From Desulfosporosinus sp. (lineage in GTDB: Bacteria > Bacillota > Desulfitobacteriia > Desulfitobacteriales > Desulfitobacteriaceae), in the NCBI GenBank assembly GCA_003513495.1, contig DOPM01000020.1, positions 281,977 to 345,976 of the forward strand: 64,000 nt of DNA. The letters are read 5' to 3'. Of the stretch, positions 7,934-16,937 are shown one piece after another. A program made the position numbers and the translations under genes. The notes beneath the pieces were generated by a model, which saw only the letters and a list, made by a program, of their open reading frames with translations, did not search any database and was not told the origin of the DNA. How positions within the stretch are numbered: the first letter of the stretch is position 1; each line of letters starts with the position of its first letter.

Positions 7934-8938
7934 CTACATCAACAGATAACCAACGGCATTGAAGAAGTATCCAATGATAAGAATGCCCAGAGTAACAATC
8001 CCCGCAAAGATCGCTAAAAGTTTTATCTTCACAACTTTATTTAATAATATCATAGAGGGCAGTGAAAGTGCTGTTACAGCCATCATAAAGGATAAGGCGG
8101 TTCCGATTCCTACCCCTTTTAATACTAAGGCTTCAGCAATCGGCAAGGTTCCAAAGATATCAGCATACATTGGCACACCAGCAAGGGTAGCCAATAGAAC
8201 CGAATACCATTTATCCTGGCCAAGGACCGCTGAAATAATGGTTTCTGGAATCCAATTGTGGATGGCTGCACCTATACCAACCCCGATGAGAATATAGAGC
8301 CATACCTTATTAATAATCTCTAAGACCTGATCTTTTGCATATTCCATTCTTTCACGAATCGTCAGCTCTTCTTGTTCGACATCAAGTACCTTATTGCCAA
8401 AGACAAAGGGTTCTACATACTTTTCGAGCTTTGCTTTACTAATAATTGATCCTCCAATTACTGCAAGGACAATTCCGACAACAACATAAGCTATGGCAAT
8501 TTTCCAGTTAAAGATACTGGCAAGCAAAATAACGGATGCTAAATCTACAAGCGGAGAGGATATTAAAAAGGAAAATGTGACTCCAATCGGCAGGCCTGCG
8601 CTAGTAAAGCCGATAAACAACGGAATGGAGGAGCACGAGCAAAAGGGTGTAACCGTTCCAAGTAAAGCGCCTAATATATTTGCTGAAATTCCATTGTATC
8701 TACCTAATATCTTTCTGGTTCTCTCAGGCGGGAAAAAACTTTGGATATATGAAATTGTAAATATTAAGACTGAAAGCAATATGAAGATTTTTATGACATC
8801 ATATATATAGAAATGAATGCTTCCACCTAATCGATCCTGGATGCTTAACCCAAAAAGGTTTTCTACCAAACGCTGTACTAAATCATAAAGCCACTCCATT
8901 CTAAGTAATTGATTATTCAACCACTCAAAAATAAACAA
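7934..8938 (-). CDS. DUF318/ArsP-like permease
   Basis: A 334-aa membrane protein with about eight to ten hydrophobic segments. The hallmark TPFCSCSSIPLFIGF motif, followed by SAGLPIGVTFSFLISSPLVD, is visible near residue 115. Family members include ArsP, an exporter of trivalent organoarsenicals, but others have unknown cargo. The likely start is TTG at 8938, with AAGGGG about 8 nt upstream. It sits between an ArsR gene and the CxxC protein, so an arsenic-related export role is likely. Confidence 0.8.
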   Translation of the reverse strand: MFIFEWLNNQLLRMEWLYDLVQRLVENLFGLSIQDRLGGSIHFYIYDVIKIFILLSVLIFTISYIQSFFPPERTRKILGRYNGISANILGALLGTVTPFCSCSSIPLFIGFTSAGLPIGVTFSFLISSPLVDLASVILLASIFNWKIAIAYVVVGIVLAVIGGSIISKAKLEKYVEPFVFGNKVLDVEQEELTIRERMEYAKDQVLEIINKVWLYILIGVGIGAAIHNWIPETIISAVLGQDKWYSVLLATLAGVPMYADIFGTLPIAEALVLKGVGIGTALSFMMAVTALSLPSMILLNKVVKIKLLAIFAGIVTLGILIIGYFFNAVGYLLM

Positions 8939-9022
8939 ACAATCATCCCCTTAAAAGTCAAACTTATCTGGCTTTCCTCATCTTACACCTTTATTTCTTA
9001 GCTTAAGTTCTTGTTCAGAACC

Positions 9023-9349
9023 TCATCTATTTGATAATGAAGTCTTTGTTTCTTCAATTTGACGAAGAATTATTGCTTCAACAAGGTCAACCATCTCGTA
9101 AACCTCCTTGTTTTTTACTGAGTATATAACCTTAGATCCGTCTTTCCTGCTTTCAACAATACCCTGATTCTTCAATACTGTAAGATGCTGAGAGGTGTTT
9201 GACTGTTCAGAATCAAGATTAGGTAGGATATCACATACACACAGCTCACCATTTCTTAATAGCTTAACTATTTGAATTCTAGTAGGATGAGCCAAAGCTT
9301 TAAATACATTTGAAATAAGTTGGTTGCCCATATTTGACAATTCTCTCAC
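9023..9349 (-). CDS. second ArsR-family regulator
   Basis: A winged-helix repressor of 102-108 aa. ELCVCDILPNLDSEQSNTSQ contains the CVC metalloid site and the recognition helix follows. The start is uncertain: the GTG at 9349 overlaps the GAGGTGA ribosome site, the TTG at 9340 is best spaced, and ATG at 9331 is also possible. A 20-bp palindrome lies 15-35 bp upstream. It probably controls the DUF318 permease genes downstream. Confidence 0.88.
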   Translation of the reverse strand: MRELSNMGNQLISNVFKALAHPTRIQIVKLLRNGELCVCDILPNLDSEQSNTSQHLTVLKNQGIVESRKDGSKVIYSVKNKEVYEMVDLVEAIILRQIEETKTSLSNR

Positions 9350-9363
9350 CTCGATTATTTATT

Positions 9364-9383
9364 ATATTAGAAATATCTAATAT
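9364..9383. promoter_or_regulatory. ArsR operator candidate
   Basis: The palindrome ATATTAGA-AATA-TCTAATAT has 8-bp perfect arms. It lies immediately upstream of the second arsR gene, at the expected place for autoregulation. Confidence 0.65.
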
Positions 9384-9439
9384 GGTGAATTTATTATATG
9401 TTATCCCTCTGTACCTGTCAAATGATACAATCGACAAAA

Positions 9440-9461
9440 ACTCCCAGACTTTTCTGGGAGT
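9440..9461 (-). terminator. terminator of the arr operon
   Basis: ACTCCCAG pairs with CTGGGAGT across a 6-nt loop, followed on the minus strand by TTTTTGT. It closes the transcript that ends with the TorD-like gene and precedes the second arsR. Confidence 0.85.
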
Positions 9462-9505
9462 ATTCTGAGAAATATTAATTTCAGATTTGAGGATCACAAA
9501 AATTA

Positions 9506-10093
9506 CTATGAGATTAATCCCAAAGTTAATTGGCCCAAATTCTTATAGAATACCGTTCTGGCATTCTCTTGAATTCTAATTGAGAAATCCTTGATCCACG
9601 GGCTCAGGAAATTATTGAAAAACTCTTCCTTCATTACTAACCACTGCTCGTCACCTGTTTCGATGTGTTTAGCAATAAGGTAATACATAAATTCAAGTTC
9701 AGTTACAATATGATCGGGAGGCTCTTTAAACTCATCGGATAAATTCAGCCCTGCTTGACGGTAAAACTGTAAAACCTTAACGGTAGAATCACCCATGACT
9801 CGACGCTGACCTTCCAAGTAGACAGAGCCATAAGGAGGCGCTAGGAGATCAAAAGGTCCAATAAATAATTTGGCGTAATCTACTGTTAAATCTTCAAGCT
9901 TTGATTTGCTGTCAGATAGGGTTTTCATCTCATTTACTATAGGAATGAGTTCAGGTTTAAGGTTCACTAGAGTCTGCTCTGAAAGAGTTAGTATTTCTTC
10001 CAACCCATCCGTAGGGGGACCATAAAGAAGGGAAATCAGTTTATAGACATTCGCTGTTTGAGTTAAATCTTGAGTATATGTGGGAGAGGTCAT
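9506..10093 (-). CDS. arrD: TorD/DmsD-family molybdoenzyme chaperone (ArrD)
   Basis: A 195-aa all-helical cytoplasmic chaperone of the TorD family. Such proteins guard the twin-arginine signal and cofactor insertion of DMSO-reductase family enzymes. Characteristic features are the N-terminal YKLISLLYGPPTDGLEEIL, the LTVDYAKLFIGPFDLLAPPYGSVYLE block near residue 68, and ELEFMYYLI near 128. It is fourth in the arr operon, about 200 bp after the FeS subunit, with a strong hairpin in the gap. The client is most probably the ArrA encoded upstream. Confidence 0.85.
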   Translation of the reverse strand: MTSPTYTQDLTQTANVYKLISLLYGPPTDGLEEILTLSEQTLVNLKPELIPIVNEMKTLSDSKSKLEDLTVDYAKLFIGPFDLLAPPYGSVYLEGQRRVMGDSTVKVLQFYRQAGLNLSDEFKEPPDHIVTELEFMYYLIAKHIETGDEQWLVMKEEFFNNFLSPWIKDFSIRIQENARTVFYKNLGQLTLGLIS

Positions 10094-10147
10094 AAATCAC
10101 CCCAACCTTTCGATTTTGATTTCGACTAGCCTGCTCCCAACAGGATT

Positions 10148-10178
10148 CTGCAAACGGGCCGTTCTGACCCGTTTGCAG
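10148..10178 (-). terminator. intra-operon hairpin between arrB and arrD
   Basis: CTGCAAACGGG pairs perfectly with CCCGTTTGCAG across a 9-nt loop. No T-run follows on the minus strand. It could attenuate arrD expression or stabilise the upstream message; the role is inferred. Confidence 0.5.
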
Positions 10179-10289
10179 CTTAATACTTTATGGGGAAATT
10201 CCTGCCTTTAGTTGCTTTCCCTTAAGCCAACTCCAGGTGTATAACATATTTAAGCTTAAACCAAGACTTCTACTGAAGCTTATTCTTTC

Positions 10290-10976
10290 CTAAAAGTGAC
10301 GAATATAAAACACTTTAGGCTTAGTGCCTGCATGGGGTTTTAACTGTTTGTAACCATACTGGGCAATTAGCTTATTGACTTCACTCGCTGGATCATCGAA
10401 GTCCCCGACGATTCTCGCCCCGGAGGGACAAGAATAGGCGCAGTAAGGTTGTTCATCTTTGGCTAGGCGATGATCACAGAGGGTACACTTTTCGACGACT
10501 CCTTTGGGACGAATTCCGGCATAAGTTGTAGCGCGTTCAGGATTATAGTAGGGAAGTTTTTGCCCAGTCTTTTGAGCGGTCTCCTGCCCAGATGACGTCC
10601 CTTTATCAATAAGGGTTGTCGTGTCTCTCCAGAAAATATGTGGTTCTTTAGAATTAAAGTTAATGACATCATAGGGGCAAGCTTGCATGCAGCTCTTACA
10701 CCCAATACATTTATCAGGATTATGCAGGGTCAGGCCTTTGTCATCCTTATACATTGCTTTAGTGGGACATGCTTTTACACAAGCAGCATTATCGCAATGA
10801 TTACAAAGGGTGGGTACATACTCATAGTTTACATTAGGGAATACACCCGTTGTTCGCTTTAGATGATGAGCCCAGAACATTCCCTGATCGACGTTATTCT
10901 CACTCTTGCAGGCTATGCCACAGGCTCCACACCCGACGCATTTATGCAAATCAATTACCATTCCGTATCGTGCCAT
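10290..10976 (-). CDS. arrB: respiratory arsenate reductase iron-sulfur subunit ArrB
   Basis: A 228-aa ferredoxin-like electron-transfer subunit for four [4Fe-4S] clusters. The cysteine groups in order are CVGCGACGIAC (residue 14), CNHCDNAACVKACP (about 58), CIGCKSCMQACP (about 91) and CTLCDHRLAKDEQPYCAYSCP (about 164). It has no signal peptide, as expected for export with ArrA. The gene follows arrA by about 30 bp. The DmsB/PhsB/ArrB families look alike; the assignment as ArrB rests on the neighbouring ArrA. Confidence 0.88.
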   Translation of the reverse strand: MARYGMVIDLHKCVGCGACGIACKSENNVDQGMFWAHHLKRTTGVFPNVNYEYVPTLCNHCDNAACVKACPTKAMYKDDKGLTLHNPDKCIGCKSCMQACPYDVINFNSKEPHIFWRDTTTLIDKGTSSGQETAQKTGQKLPYYNPERATTYAGIRPKGVVEKCTLCDHRLAKDEQPYCAYSCPSGARIVGDFDDPASEVNKLIAQYGYKQLKPHAGTKPKVFYIRHF

Positions 10977-11006
10977 TGTTATTCACCTCCGCATTTTAGG
11001 GTTTAT

Positions 11007-13541
11007 TTACACCTTTTCGATCTTGATTCGGGTCACTCCACCATGGCGGGCGGTACTTCCACTTAATCTTTCATAGTCAGCCGGGAGAATTTCATTGTTA
11101 TTTCCACCTCGTGGAGTTCGTTTTCCATAATCTAGAGCAGCGATTTTACCATAGGCCCAGTGTCCTTGACCAAAGCACTTACCAACTGTTCCCGGCCTAA
11201 CCCCTTCCCACAGCTTTGCACTACAAGTAATACTCCCGGTTGGAGAGGTAATACGGATTTTATCCCCGGTTTTAATGCCCAGCTTGTCACCATCGACAGG
11301 ATTAATTTTAGCAACATCATCCCAGGCCTCATCTCCTGGGTCGACGTCCTTAAATTCCTGATACCAAAGAGTATTTGCTGAGCGAGCTTCACGATTAAGC
11401 CTTGAGCGATGCTCGAAGAAAATGAAGGGATATTCAGATTCCTCTCCCCAACGGAACGGTTCTTCGTAGTGAGGGACAAAAGCAAGTTCGCCACGGGCTT
11501 GGTATTTGGTTACCTGCAGAACATCATCAATGTTTGTTTTGTTCTTTTCGGCATGCCCATTAAGAGCCTTCTTCAAGGTCTCACTGTAAAACTCGAACTT
11601 CTTGGTTTCGGTTCCGAATTTATCCCAGTTTTTGAAATAATCAGGTTCAACAGAATTCCAGACCCCTTTATCAACGAAATCCTGCCAGCCGTTAAGGGTA
11701 TCTCCTTTTTTCTCTTTACTAGGATCCCACACGTTCTGGGTTAACTGCTTAAGCAAAGCCATGTTGAATTCCATGGGGGTTGTTGGCGACTTACCGGATT
11801 CGGGGTCTTTTACCTCATTCATAAAATAATCAAGGAGATTAGGGAAGCCTTTCTTCGCTAAAGATTCGGCAATCATCCAGGTAATTTCTGTTTCATCAAT
11901 TCGCACATCCCAAATGGGCTCCACGACGCGTTGTTGAATCGAGGCAAAAGCAATCTTATTGGCCTTACTTTTGGTAAAGGCCCACTTTTCAAAGGCGTGA
12001 AACGCTGCTGGGAGGACAATGTCAGCGTATTGTGCCATTTCTGAGGGGTTTGTTGTTATATGAACAAGGAAGGGAAGTTGTTCTAGGGCTTTTTCCCATC
12101 GTTGTGCACCTGAACAGGAGAAGGGGAAGTTACACCAGTATGCTAAAGCCATTTTAATTTCATAGGGATTTTTGTCAAGCATGCCATCAGCGACGCGGTT
12201 CGTTACAACGCCTCCGCCCGTCTTTCCGCTTTTTAAAGCAGGAAATTCCTTCGTTCCACGCTGATCAATCTTCTTGAGTTTAGTTCCCTTTTTGGAGAGA
12301 TCATCCTGGTAGGCTGCATAACTTGGAACTTTTCCTGTAGGAACACTTGAGCCTCTCAGAGTTCCTCCAATATTTTCGACAGACCCAACCAAGGCATTTA
12401 GAGCATGGGTTGCCATTGCTGTATAGGCTCCGCGGACTTGCATCGAAGCTCCAGGTGATAACCAAGAAATAGCGCGGGGTGCAGCTTTAGCGAATCCTCT
12501 AGCAACACGGATGATTTGTTCGGCGGGTACTCCAGCCCGTTCTGCAGCCCATTCCGGAGTACGATCCTTTAGTTCGAGATTCCACCACTTAACGATTCCG
12601 AAGGTAAGTTTTTCTTCAAACATATCTTCAGAAACGGGTTCTCCCTTTTTAAAGAGATTAGCTCCATCTTTGAAATCCCCAACAAACTCTTTATTCCATA
12701 ATCCCTCACTGAGAATGACATGAGCAATAGCTACAGCTAAAGCACCATCTTCCCCTGGAATAACCGGCATCCACTCCTGAGCTTTGGCTGCCGATGCGGA
12801 TAGACGAGGGTCAATTGCCACAACGGTGGCTTGATCTAAAACCTTACCCCACATATTAATGGCATGGGGAACTTGTCGGTTAGAAGCAACAGGGTCAGCT
12901 CCCCAGAGAAGAACATACTGGGTTTCGGCTAAGTCGTAATCCCGATAGTCCCAGTAGGCTTCAGTATAATAGGGACCAAATTTTTCAGCTTCCGCACAGA
13001 TTGCACTGTGAGAGATGTTATTCGGAGAACCGAAGATTTTAGTGGTTGCATCATACAAGATATCTGCCATTCCCGAGTAACGTCCCCGCATGAGAACATA
13101 CTTCTCGGGTTCATTATTATTGCGAAGCTCCATCATCTTGTCTGTAATGGTATCAATTGCTTCTTCCCAGGTGATGGGAACAAACTTAGGATCTTCATTG
13201 CGTCCTTTTTTAGGATTTGTACGTTTCATGGGTACTTTAACTCTGTCTGGATCGTACATCTGTTGAATGGCCAGATGAGCGCGTGGACAAACTTTGCCAT
13301 GACTTGCCTTACTGTTTGGATTTCCTCTTACTTTGGTAACCCGGCCTTCAACTACATACGCTTGCATGGCACACCAGGTTGTGCACCCTTGACAAACGGT
13401 ACTTAGCCATTTTCCTTCAACGGATGCCGATGTATTTTCACCTTGAGCTAAAGCTTTGAGGGCTGGAAAACCTGTTGTTCCCGCAACAAGAAGCCCTGTT
13501 GCCGCTGAAGCTTGTAGAAACCTTCTACGTGTAATTTCCAT
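11007..13541 (-). CDS. arrA: respiratory arsenate reductase catalytic subunit ArrA
   Basis: An 844-aa molybdopterin enzyme of the DMSO reductase family that uses arsenate as terminal electron acceptor outside the cytoplasmic membrane. A Tat signal (RRRFLQASAATG) is followed by the [4Fe-4S] ligands C50, C53, C57 and C85. Residues matching, in order and spacing, those I recall from the Shewanella ArrA structure are present: R154-Y155, H178, C182 as Mo ligand, K187 and Y199. WNKEFVGDF and RTPEWA correspond to the conserved blocks used for arrA gene surveys. Length fits ArrA (about 850) rather than tetrathionate reductase. The ars genes next door support the call. Confidence 0.9.
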   Translation of the reverse strand: MEITRRRFLQASAATGLLVAGTTGFPALKALAQGENTSASVEGKWLSTVCQGCTTWCAMQAYVVEGRVTKVRGNPNSKASHGKVCPRAHLAIQQMYDPDRVKVPMKRTNPKKGRNEDPKFVPITWEEAIDTITDKMMELRNNNEPEKYVLMRGRYSGMADILYDATTKIFGSPNNISHSAICAEAEKFGPYYTEAYWDYRDYDLAETQYVLLWGADPVASNRQVPHAINMWGKVLDQATVVAIDPRLSASAAKAQEWMPVIPGEDGALAVAIAHVILSEGLWNKEFVGDFKDGANLFKKGEPVSEDMFEEKLTFGIVKWWNLELKDRTPEWAAERAGVPAEQIIRVARGFAKAAPRAISWLSPGASMQVRGAYTAMATHALNALVGSVENIGGTLRGSSVPTGKVPSYAAYQDDLSKKGTKLKKIDQRGTKEFPALKSGKTGGGVVTNRVADGMLDKNPYEIKMALAYWCNFPFSCSGAQRWEKALEQLPFLVHITTNPSEMAQYADIVLPAAFHAFEKWAFTKSKANKIAFASIQQRVVEPIWDVRIDETEITWMIAESLAKKGFPNLLDYFMNEVKDPESGKSPTTPMEFNMALLKQLTQNVWDPSKEKKGDTLNGWQDFVDKGVWNSVEPDYFKNWDKFGTETKKFEFYSETLKKALNGHAEKNKTNIDDVLQVTKYQARGELAFVPHYEEPFRWGEESEYPFIFFEHRSRLNREARSANTLWYQEFKDVDPGDEAWDDVAKINPVDGDKLGIKTGDKIRITSPTGSITCSAKLWEGVRPGTVGKCFGQGHWAYGKIAALDYGKRTPRGGNNNEILPADYERLSGSTARHGGVTRIKIEKV

Positions 13542-13584
13542 TGAGATCCACCTCGCTTATTTTTATGAGATCAGAAGTAGTATT

Positions 13585-14499
13585 TTAAAACATAAAGGGA
13601 AGTTTTATTTGACCAGCTATGAGTACGATATGCTTAAATGTAAATCCTCCAACGATGACGAGTGTAGAAAGAGTAAGGGCCATTCCCTTTGACATTTCTG
13701 AGGACTTGTTTTTGATGAGTGAATAGAGACTACCTAGGAGCGGAAGAACCAAACCACCGAGGATGACTAGACCAATCCATAATCCACCGAATTGATCCAT
13801 GAGACTGGTTGCTGTTGTAGAAGTCTCTAGAGCCCCACGACTGAGGGAGATTTGCCAGCTCAGTACAAGAATCAGTTGAGCAGCACTTAAAATACAGAAT
13901 AGCACGGTGAAATTAAATCCTTTAGCATCAGAGGCAGCAGCAATTTCCCTTCCGACCTTTTGTGGTACCCCGAAAGATATTCCAAGTTCTTTAATTAGAA
14001 TGAGGAGTGCAGTGCCTCCTAATACGGAAGAGACCAGGAATAGAGCGACAACCATTCCTCCAACCCAAAGTGGACGACCGAGAGAGGAGAGTAATAGGCC
14101 ATGATAACCCCCAACTAAAAGGGCAAATACAGTACCCGCTCCAAGGATCATCTTAAATAATGATCCGCTGGTGTTATTTTTAAAGTAGAGCCAAGCGTAA
14201 ATAACCGAGAGTACCATAAAGACCGTTTGGAAAAGACCTCCCCAAGATGTCATAGATTGAGGATTGAAGTTATAAAGGGTTGTAATAAAACGTGCGGGGC
14301 GACCAAGTTCGGTGAGGAGAAATAGAATTCCTCCGCCTACCAATACGGGCGCTAAGTAAGCCCCTATTGCAGCAAGTTTGTGATAGCGGTCTTTGTCATA
14401 GACCGTGAGTAGAATTGAAAGGAGAAATAATCCCACTCCCAACCCCCCGAGGAACAGGTCCAGTGTCACACGGATGTCCCATGGAGCATGAAATTCCAT
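13585..14499 (-). CDS. arrC: NrfD/PsrC-type membrane anchor subunit ArrC
   Basis: A 304-aa membrane protein with about eight hydrophobic segments, of the NrfD/PsrC family. It opens MEFHAPWDIRVTLDLFLGGLG, with GGGILFLLTELGRPARF near residue 56, the typical family block. It would oxidise menaquinol and pass electrons to ArrB. It is first gene of the arr operon, 43 bp before arrA. Many arr operons lack this subunit and rely on CymA; Desulfitobacterium-type operons carry it. Confidence 0.88.
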   Translation of the reverse strand: MEFHAPWDIRVTLDLFLGGLGVGLFLLSILLTVYDKDRYHKLAAIGAYLAPVLVGGGILFLLTELGRPARFITTLYNFNPQSMTSWGGLFQTVFMVLSVIYAWLYFKNNTSGSLFKMILGAGTVFALLVGGYHGLLLSSLGRPLWVGGMVVALFLVSSVLGGTALLILIKELGISFGVPQKVGREIAAASDAKGFNFTVLFCILSAAQLILVLSWQISLSRGALETSTTATSLMDQFGGLWIGLVILGGLVLPLLGSLYSLIKNKSSEMSKGMALTLSTLVIVGGFTFKHIVLIAGQIKLPFMF

Positions 14500-14579
14500 A
14501 CATTTAACCTCCTTGATTAGTGATTTGTTTCATTAATGTTATTATCAAGGATATTAATACAAAGGTAAATCAGTAAGAA

Positions 14580-14598
14580 ACCCCTGATGAATCAGGGA
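14580..14598. repeat. small hairpin upstream of arrC
   Basis: CCCTGAT pairs with ATCAGGG across two bases, in the leader of arrC. It may be regulatory; no known motif was recognised. The rest of 14500-14833 holds only this hairpin and the terminator at 14686-14726. Confidence 0.35.
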
Positions 14599-14685
14599 TT
14601 TCACCTACATAGGAAGATGGAAATTTAGTTATCCATGCAGTAATTCTTTGCAACCTGTTGCTCTAACAGGGTTTTATTACAAAAC

Positions 14686-14726
14686 AAAAATACCCTTGTA
14701 AGGGAAAACCCCTACATGGGTATTTT
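14686..14726 (-). terminator. terminator between arrTSR and arrCABD
   Basis: On the minus strand AAAATACCC-N-TGTA-N-GGG pairs with CCC-N-TACA-N-GGGTATTTT and runs into TTTTTGTTTTG. It separates the sensing genes from the reductase operon. Confidence 0.8.
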
Positions 14727-14833
14727 ATGGAAACAAGCAAAAAATAATTTATAACTATTAGAGAGACAAAAATAACTCTTTTTTGAAGAAAGTGATATGT
14801 GAAAAAGCACTTATAGTGAACAAATTGGGTTAG

Positions 14834-15481
14834 TTAGGTAGATACATACCCATTATCAATCGCGAATCGGACAAGATCAGAACGTTTACGACAGCGAAGT
14901 TTTTCCATCATTCTTGATTTATGGGTTTCTACGGTTTTCACACTCACCTGTAAAGATTCTGCAATTTCTTTATTCGTATATCCCAATGCTACAAGCTTCA
15001 ATACTTCTTTTTCTCGCTCAGTTAAAACCGAATCTGAATGCTTACTTTCCCTTTCCGAAAGATAAATTGACTTTACTAGATTTTGGGCTAGGTGGGAGTC
15101 GAGATAAATTTCTCCTTTAGCAACATCCCTGATTGCTTGAAGCAACTCGGTATCGGCGGCTTGTTTAAGCACATAGCCGCTAGCCCCTACCTGTAATGCT
15201 TCCTGTAAATATTTTTCATCGGCATGCATCGTTAACATGAGAACTTTAGCCGAACTATTTTTTCTGATTTTTTCTAAAGCTTCAAGTCCACTCATTCCAG
15301 GCATGGAAATATCGAGTAAAACAATGTCAGGGTTTAACTCTTTCCCTTGCGTAATTGCTTCTAATCCGGATTTCGCTTCTCCAATAACGACCATATCTTT
15401 TTGAGAGTTCAACAACATCTTAAGTCCACTTCTTAATACTGCGTGGTCATCTGCGAGGAGAAGCCTAATTTTTGAATCCAC
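14834..15481 (-). CDS. arrR: LuxR-type response regulator of the arsenate-sensing system
   Basis: A NarL/LuxR-family regulator. The receiver has LLADDHAVLRSG and the phospho-accepting aspartate in PDIVLLDISMPG, and the C-terminal helix-turn-helix reads TNKEIAESLQVSVKTVETHKSRMMEKL. I prefer the GTG at 15481, with AAAGGAG 8 nt upstream, over the ATG at 15487 that abuts that site. The gene overlaps the end of the kinase gene, so the two are coupled. It probably activates arrCABD, whose leader lies directly downstream. Confidence 0.88.
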   Translation of the reverse strand: MDSKIRLLLADDHAVLRSGLKMLLNSQKDMVVIGEAKSGLEAITQGKELNPDIVLLDISMPGMSGLEALEKIRKNSSAKVLMLTMHADEKYLQEALQVGASGYVLKQAADTELLQAIRDVAKGEIYLDSHLAQNLVKSIYLSERESKHSDSVLTEREKEVLKLVALGYTNKEIAESLQVSVKTVETHKSRMMEKLRCRKRSDLVRFAIDNGYVST

Positions 15482-16937
15482 TAACATCTCTCCTTTCCAC
15501 AGGTATCCGGACGTAAACCGTCGTCCCTTGGCCAGGGGATGATTCAATGGTGAATTCTCCCCCTAAAAGAGCAGTTCGTTCCTTCATCCCTGCTATACCT
15601 AGATGGTTATCTCTAATAGTTGACTCGAGAGTTTGATCAACATCAAAACCCCAGCCATCATCTTCGATTATGAGGTTCACCAGATCCGGTTTTAGTTCGA
15701 GGAGAATGCTAGCATTCAGTGCCTCAGCATATTTTGCTACGTTGGTTAACGCCTCTTGAACGATACGGTAAAGTGTGATTTCGAGTTCTCCTGGGAGACG
15801 TTTATTTATTTTGTTTTGCACATGCAAGTCTACATCTATATTGTATTGACGAGTAAAGGAATTCACGAAGCGCTCTACAGCCGGGATAAGTCCCATGTCA
15901 TCGAGTACAGTAGGGCGAAGTTCGACGGCTAAACGATGAACTTCCTGCAAGGTTGAGGATGCGAGATCTTTAAGCTCTAAGGCCATACTAGGACTCTTAT
16001 TAGGGGCGTCTAGCTCAGTTAACAGTTTAAGCCCAATAATAAGAGAGGTTAAGCTTTGGCTTGTTTCATCGTGAAGTTCACGAGAGATGCGCTTACGCTC
16101 ATTCTCCTGAGCAGAAATTACTTTTTTTAATAATTCTTGACGTACTGCTTCTTTATCCTGCAACTCTTCTACAAGGGCTTCACGTTCTTTGGTATAGCGC
16201 TCGATACTAGAGGCCATCAAGTTAAAGGTTTCTCCCAAATTTGCAATTTCATCCGCTCCGAGAGTTGAAACCCTTTGACTATAATCTCCGCGGGCAATCC
16301 CTTGGCTTGCTGTAGCTAAATCTCTAATCGGCTTTGTTACTAAATGGGAGATTACCAAAGCTCCCACAAGACCAAACAAGGATATAACAACAGTTGTAAT
16401 CAGAAGCAGCTGAGATAGTTGATCTACACTTCGATAAAGGCTAATCTCAGACATACCTAGTCTTAACCAACCTACTTTACCTTCGGCTATTGGAACAAGA
16501 ATATCTAGGATTTCCCCTTCTTCCGATTCTAGGGTTATGGTCCCGTTACTTATAGGGTCAGCTGGAATGGGCCTTATATCCAAAAGTCCGTTAGGAATTC
16601 CTTCCTTAAAACTGTGAACGACTAGGTGACCATTTTTATCGAAGATGAGCAAATAGCGAACATCTTCATAATGAGAAGATAGTCCTCTTGCAATCTCGTA
16701 GAGGGAAAACGTGTCTCCAACGAGCATAAGGTTTGTACTTCTGGAAGCCACATCACTGGCAATGGCCCCCCCTCGTTTCTCTAATTGTTCGCTTAAAACC
16801 TGTTTCATATGGGAACGGGTTTCCATAATCACGATAAGTCCTAGCAACGAGACAAAAAGAATCACAATCCCCATTATCTTGATTCTCAAGGGTACAGAAT
16901 GAGGTAACGATAGTAATTTCTGCATACGAGTCCTCAA
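15465..16937 (-). CDS. arrS: NarX-like membrane sensor histidine kinase
   Basis: A 490-aa kinase: TM1 (about 18-38), an extracytoplasmic sensor of about 135 residues, TM2 (176-200), HAMP, a HisKA_3 dimerisation helix with phospho-acceptor H289 in RISRELHDET, and an ATPase domain (EALTNVAKYAEA, EDDGWGFD, HLGIAGMKER). Its start overlaps the upstream binding-protein gene by 4 bp. That arrangement, together with the arr operon, suggests that the binding protein presents arsenate or a related oxyanion to this kinase. Confidence 0.9.
   Translation of the reverse strand: MRTRMQKLLSLPHSVPLRIKIMGIVILFVSLLGLIVIMETRSHMKQVLSEQLEKRGGAIASDVASRSTNLMLVGDTFSLYEIARGLSSHYEDVRYLLIFDKNGHLVVHSFKEGIPNGLLDIRPIPADPISNGTITLESEEGEILDILVPIAEGKVGWLRLGMSEISLYRSVDQLSQLLLITTVVISLFGLVGALVISHLVTKPIRDLATASQGIARGDYSQRVSTLGADEIANLGETFNLMASSIERYTKEREALVEELQDKEAVRQELLKKVISAQENERKRISRELHDETSQSLTSLIIGLKLLTELDAPNKSPSMALELKDLASSTLQEVHRLAVELRPTVLDDMGLIPAVERFVNSFTRQYNIDVDLHVQNKINKRLPGELEITLYRIVQEALTNVAKYAEALNASILLELKPDLVNLIIEDDGWGFDVDQTLESTIRDNHLGIAGMKERTALLGGEFTIESSPGQGTTVYVRIPVERRDVSGFKN

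Noticed and set aside
11007..13541. ArrA as tetrathionate or polysulfide reductase
   Set aside because: Length, the order and spacing of active-site residues and the adjoining ars genes all favour ArrA.
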